Source of the DNA: Roseibium aggregatum
GTDB lineage: Bacteria > Pseudomonadota > Alphaproteobacteria > Rhizobiales > Stappiaceae
NCBI RefSeq assembly: GCF_017309185.1
Contig: NZ_JAEKJZ010000006.1
Coordinates: 391,110-455,109, forward strand
DNA: 64,000 nucleotides
Direction: 5' to 3'
The position numbers were made by a program, and so were the translations under genes. Each line of letters starts with the position of its first letter. Within the stretch, counting starts at the first letter, position 1. Below, piece after piece: positions 63,882 to 64,000 of this stretch. The notes beneath the pieces were generated by a model. The model worked only from the letters and a program-made list of their open reading frames with translations. It did not search any database and was not told the DNA's origin.

Positions 63882-64000
63882 TGAATAGCCCCTAGATTTG
63901 TAGACGCCTTCTTCCCTAATTTTGAGGCAAGGAGGCCATGATGGGCACGAGCAATTTCAGTGACGATTTCAAGCGGGACGCGGTGGCTCAAATCACCGAG
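63882..64000 (+). mobile_element. Left end of an IS3-family insertion sequence (partial)
   Basis: TGAATAGCCCCTAGATTTG at 63882 resembles the left terminal repeat of IS3-family elements of the IS407-type group (TGA-x-CCGCCCC pattern). The transposase start follows 56 bp on. The rest of the element lies outside the window. Confidence 0.75.
63941..64000 (+). CDS. IS3-family transposase OrfA, N-terminal part
   Basis: MGTSNFSDDFKRDAVAQITE is the start of the HTH transposase subunit of IS3-family elements (FSDDFKRDAVAQITERGYPV type). AAGGAGGCC lies seven bases before the ATG at 63941; a tandem ATG at 63938 is a possible alternative. The frame is cut by the window end; a programmed frameshift with orfB is expected beyond it. 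Confidence 0.9.
   Translation, partial: MGTSNFSDDFKRDAVAQITE

Larger units (their letters stand above)
55859..64000. mobile_element. Integrative element at tRNA-Gly (partial; right end beyond window)
   Basis: Everything after the tRNA differs from the host DNA: several genes are AT-rich, and they include a tyrosine integrase, an excisionase-like HTH, a prim-pol/ATPase and cargo genes. No second copy of the tRNA 3' end is visible before 64000, so the element is at least 8.1 kb and continues. It resembles P4-like satellites and other small integrative elements in gene plan, but no conjugation or capsid gene is seen here. An IS3-family copy lies inside its right part. Confidence 0.8.

Noticed and set aside
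55859..64000. Right attachment site (second copy of the tRNA-Gly 3' end)
   Set aside because: No copy of the T-arm/acceptor sequence was found by eye in this interval; it probably lies beyond the window.

Overview
The window is chromosomal DNA of a GC-rich alphaproteobacterium. The gene content (class II HMG-CoA reductase beside a TRAP transporter, BdhA next to a patatin, DUF2794, a CnoX-type thioredoxin beside a Lon-N protein and Trm112, GluQ, both aconitases) and a Rhizobiales-style mosaic palindromic repeat (14949-15092) point to the Hyphomicrobiales, plausibly a marine Stappiaceae such as Roseibium/Labrenzia. The order and gene content are seen here; the genus is an inference.

From 1 to about 24 kb the DNA is ordinary core genome in short, often divergent units: a CDF metal transporter, a HAD phosphatase, glnK-amtB behind a sigma54-like promoter, small metabolic and repair genes (TusA-like, pterin dehydratase, LMW phosphatase, GluQ, AlkA, ThpR), an orphan hybrid histidine kinase, a glycosyltransferase, the tesA / ybbA-ybbP trio, and a Bax-inhibitor-1 gene with a heat-shock-like promoter and an 18-bp palindrome.

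From 24 to 30 kb a MocR-type regulator diverges from dctP-dctQ-dctM and a class II (degradative) HMG-CoA reductase gene. This looks like a mevalonate uptake and breakdown operon, with a direct-repeat operator candidate in the shared promoter. From 30 to 38 kb come a GNAT acetyltransferase, pyrophosphatase and the divergent acnB/acnA pair. From 38 to 55 kb there are several poorly characterised genes (EEP nuclease plus a membrane protein, a T6SS-sheath-like TssC with no other T6SS gene, two tandem paralogous membrane proteins, a pentapeptide-repeat protein), together with queF, pdxY, bdhA, a patatin, and a CnoX/Lon-N/Trm112 cluster.

At 55784 a tRNA-Gly(GCC) marks the left end of an integrated element that runs to the end of the window. 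It carries a PD-(D/E)XK-like nuclease gene and a lipoprotein gene between the tRNA and a tyrosine integrase. Next come a prim-pol/ATPase replication protein, an excisionase-like HTH protein, an unknown gene, GC-rich blocks with repeated CGTCAC motifs, and a gene tail cut by an IS3-family element whose transposase runs off the window. The accessory genes here are visibly more AT-rich than the host chromosome. The best candidates for something undescribed are the nuclease/lipoprotein cargo, the orphan TssC, and the mevalonate TRAP operon with its MocR operator.
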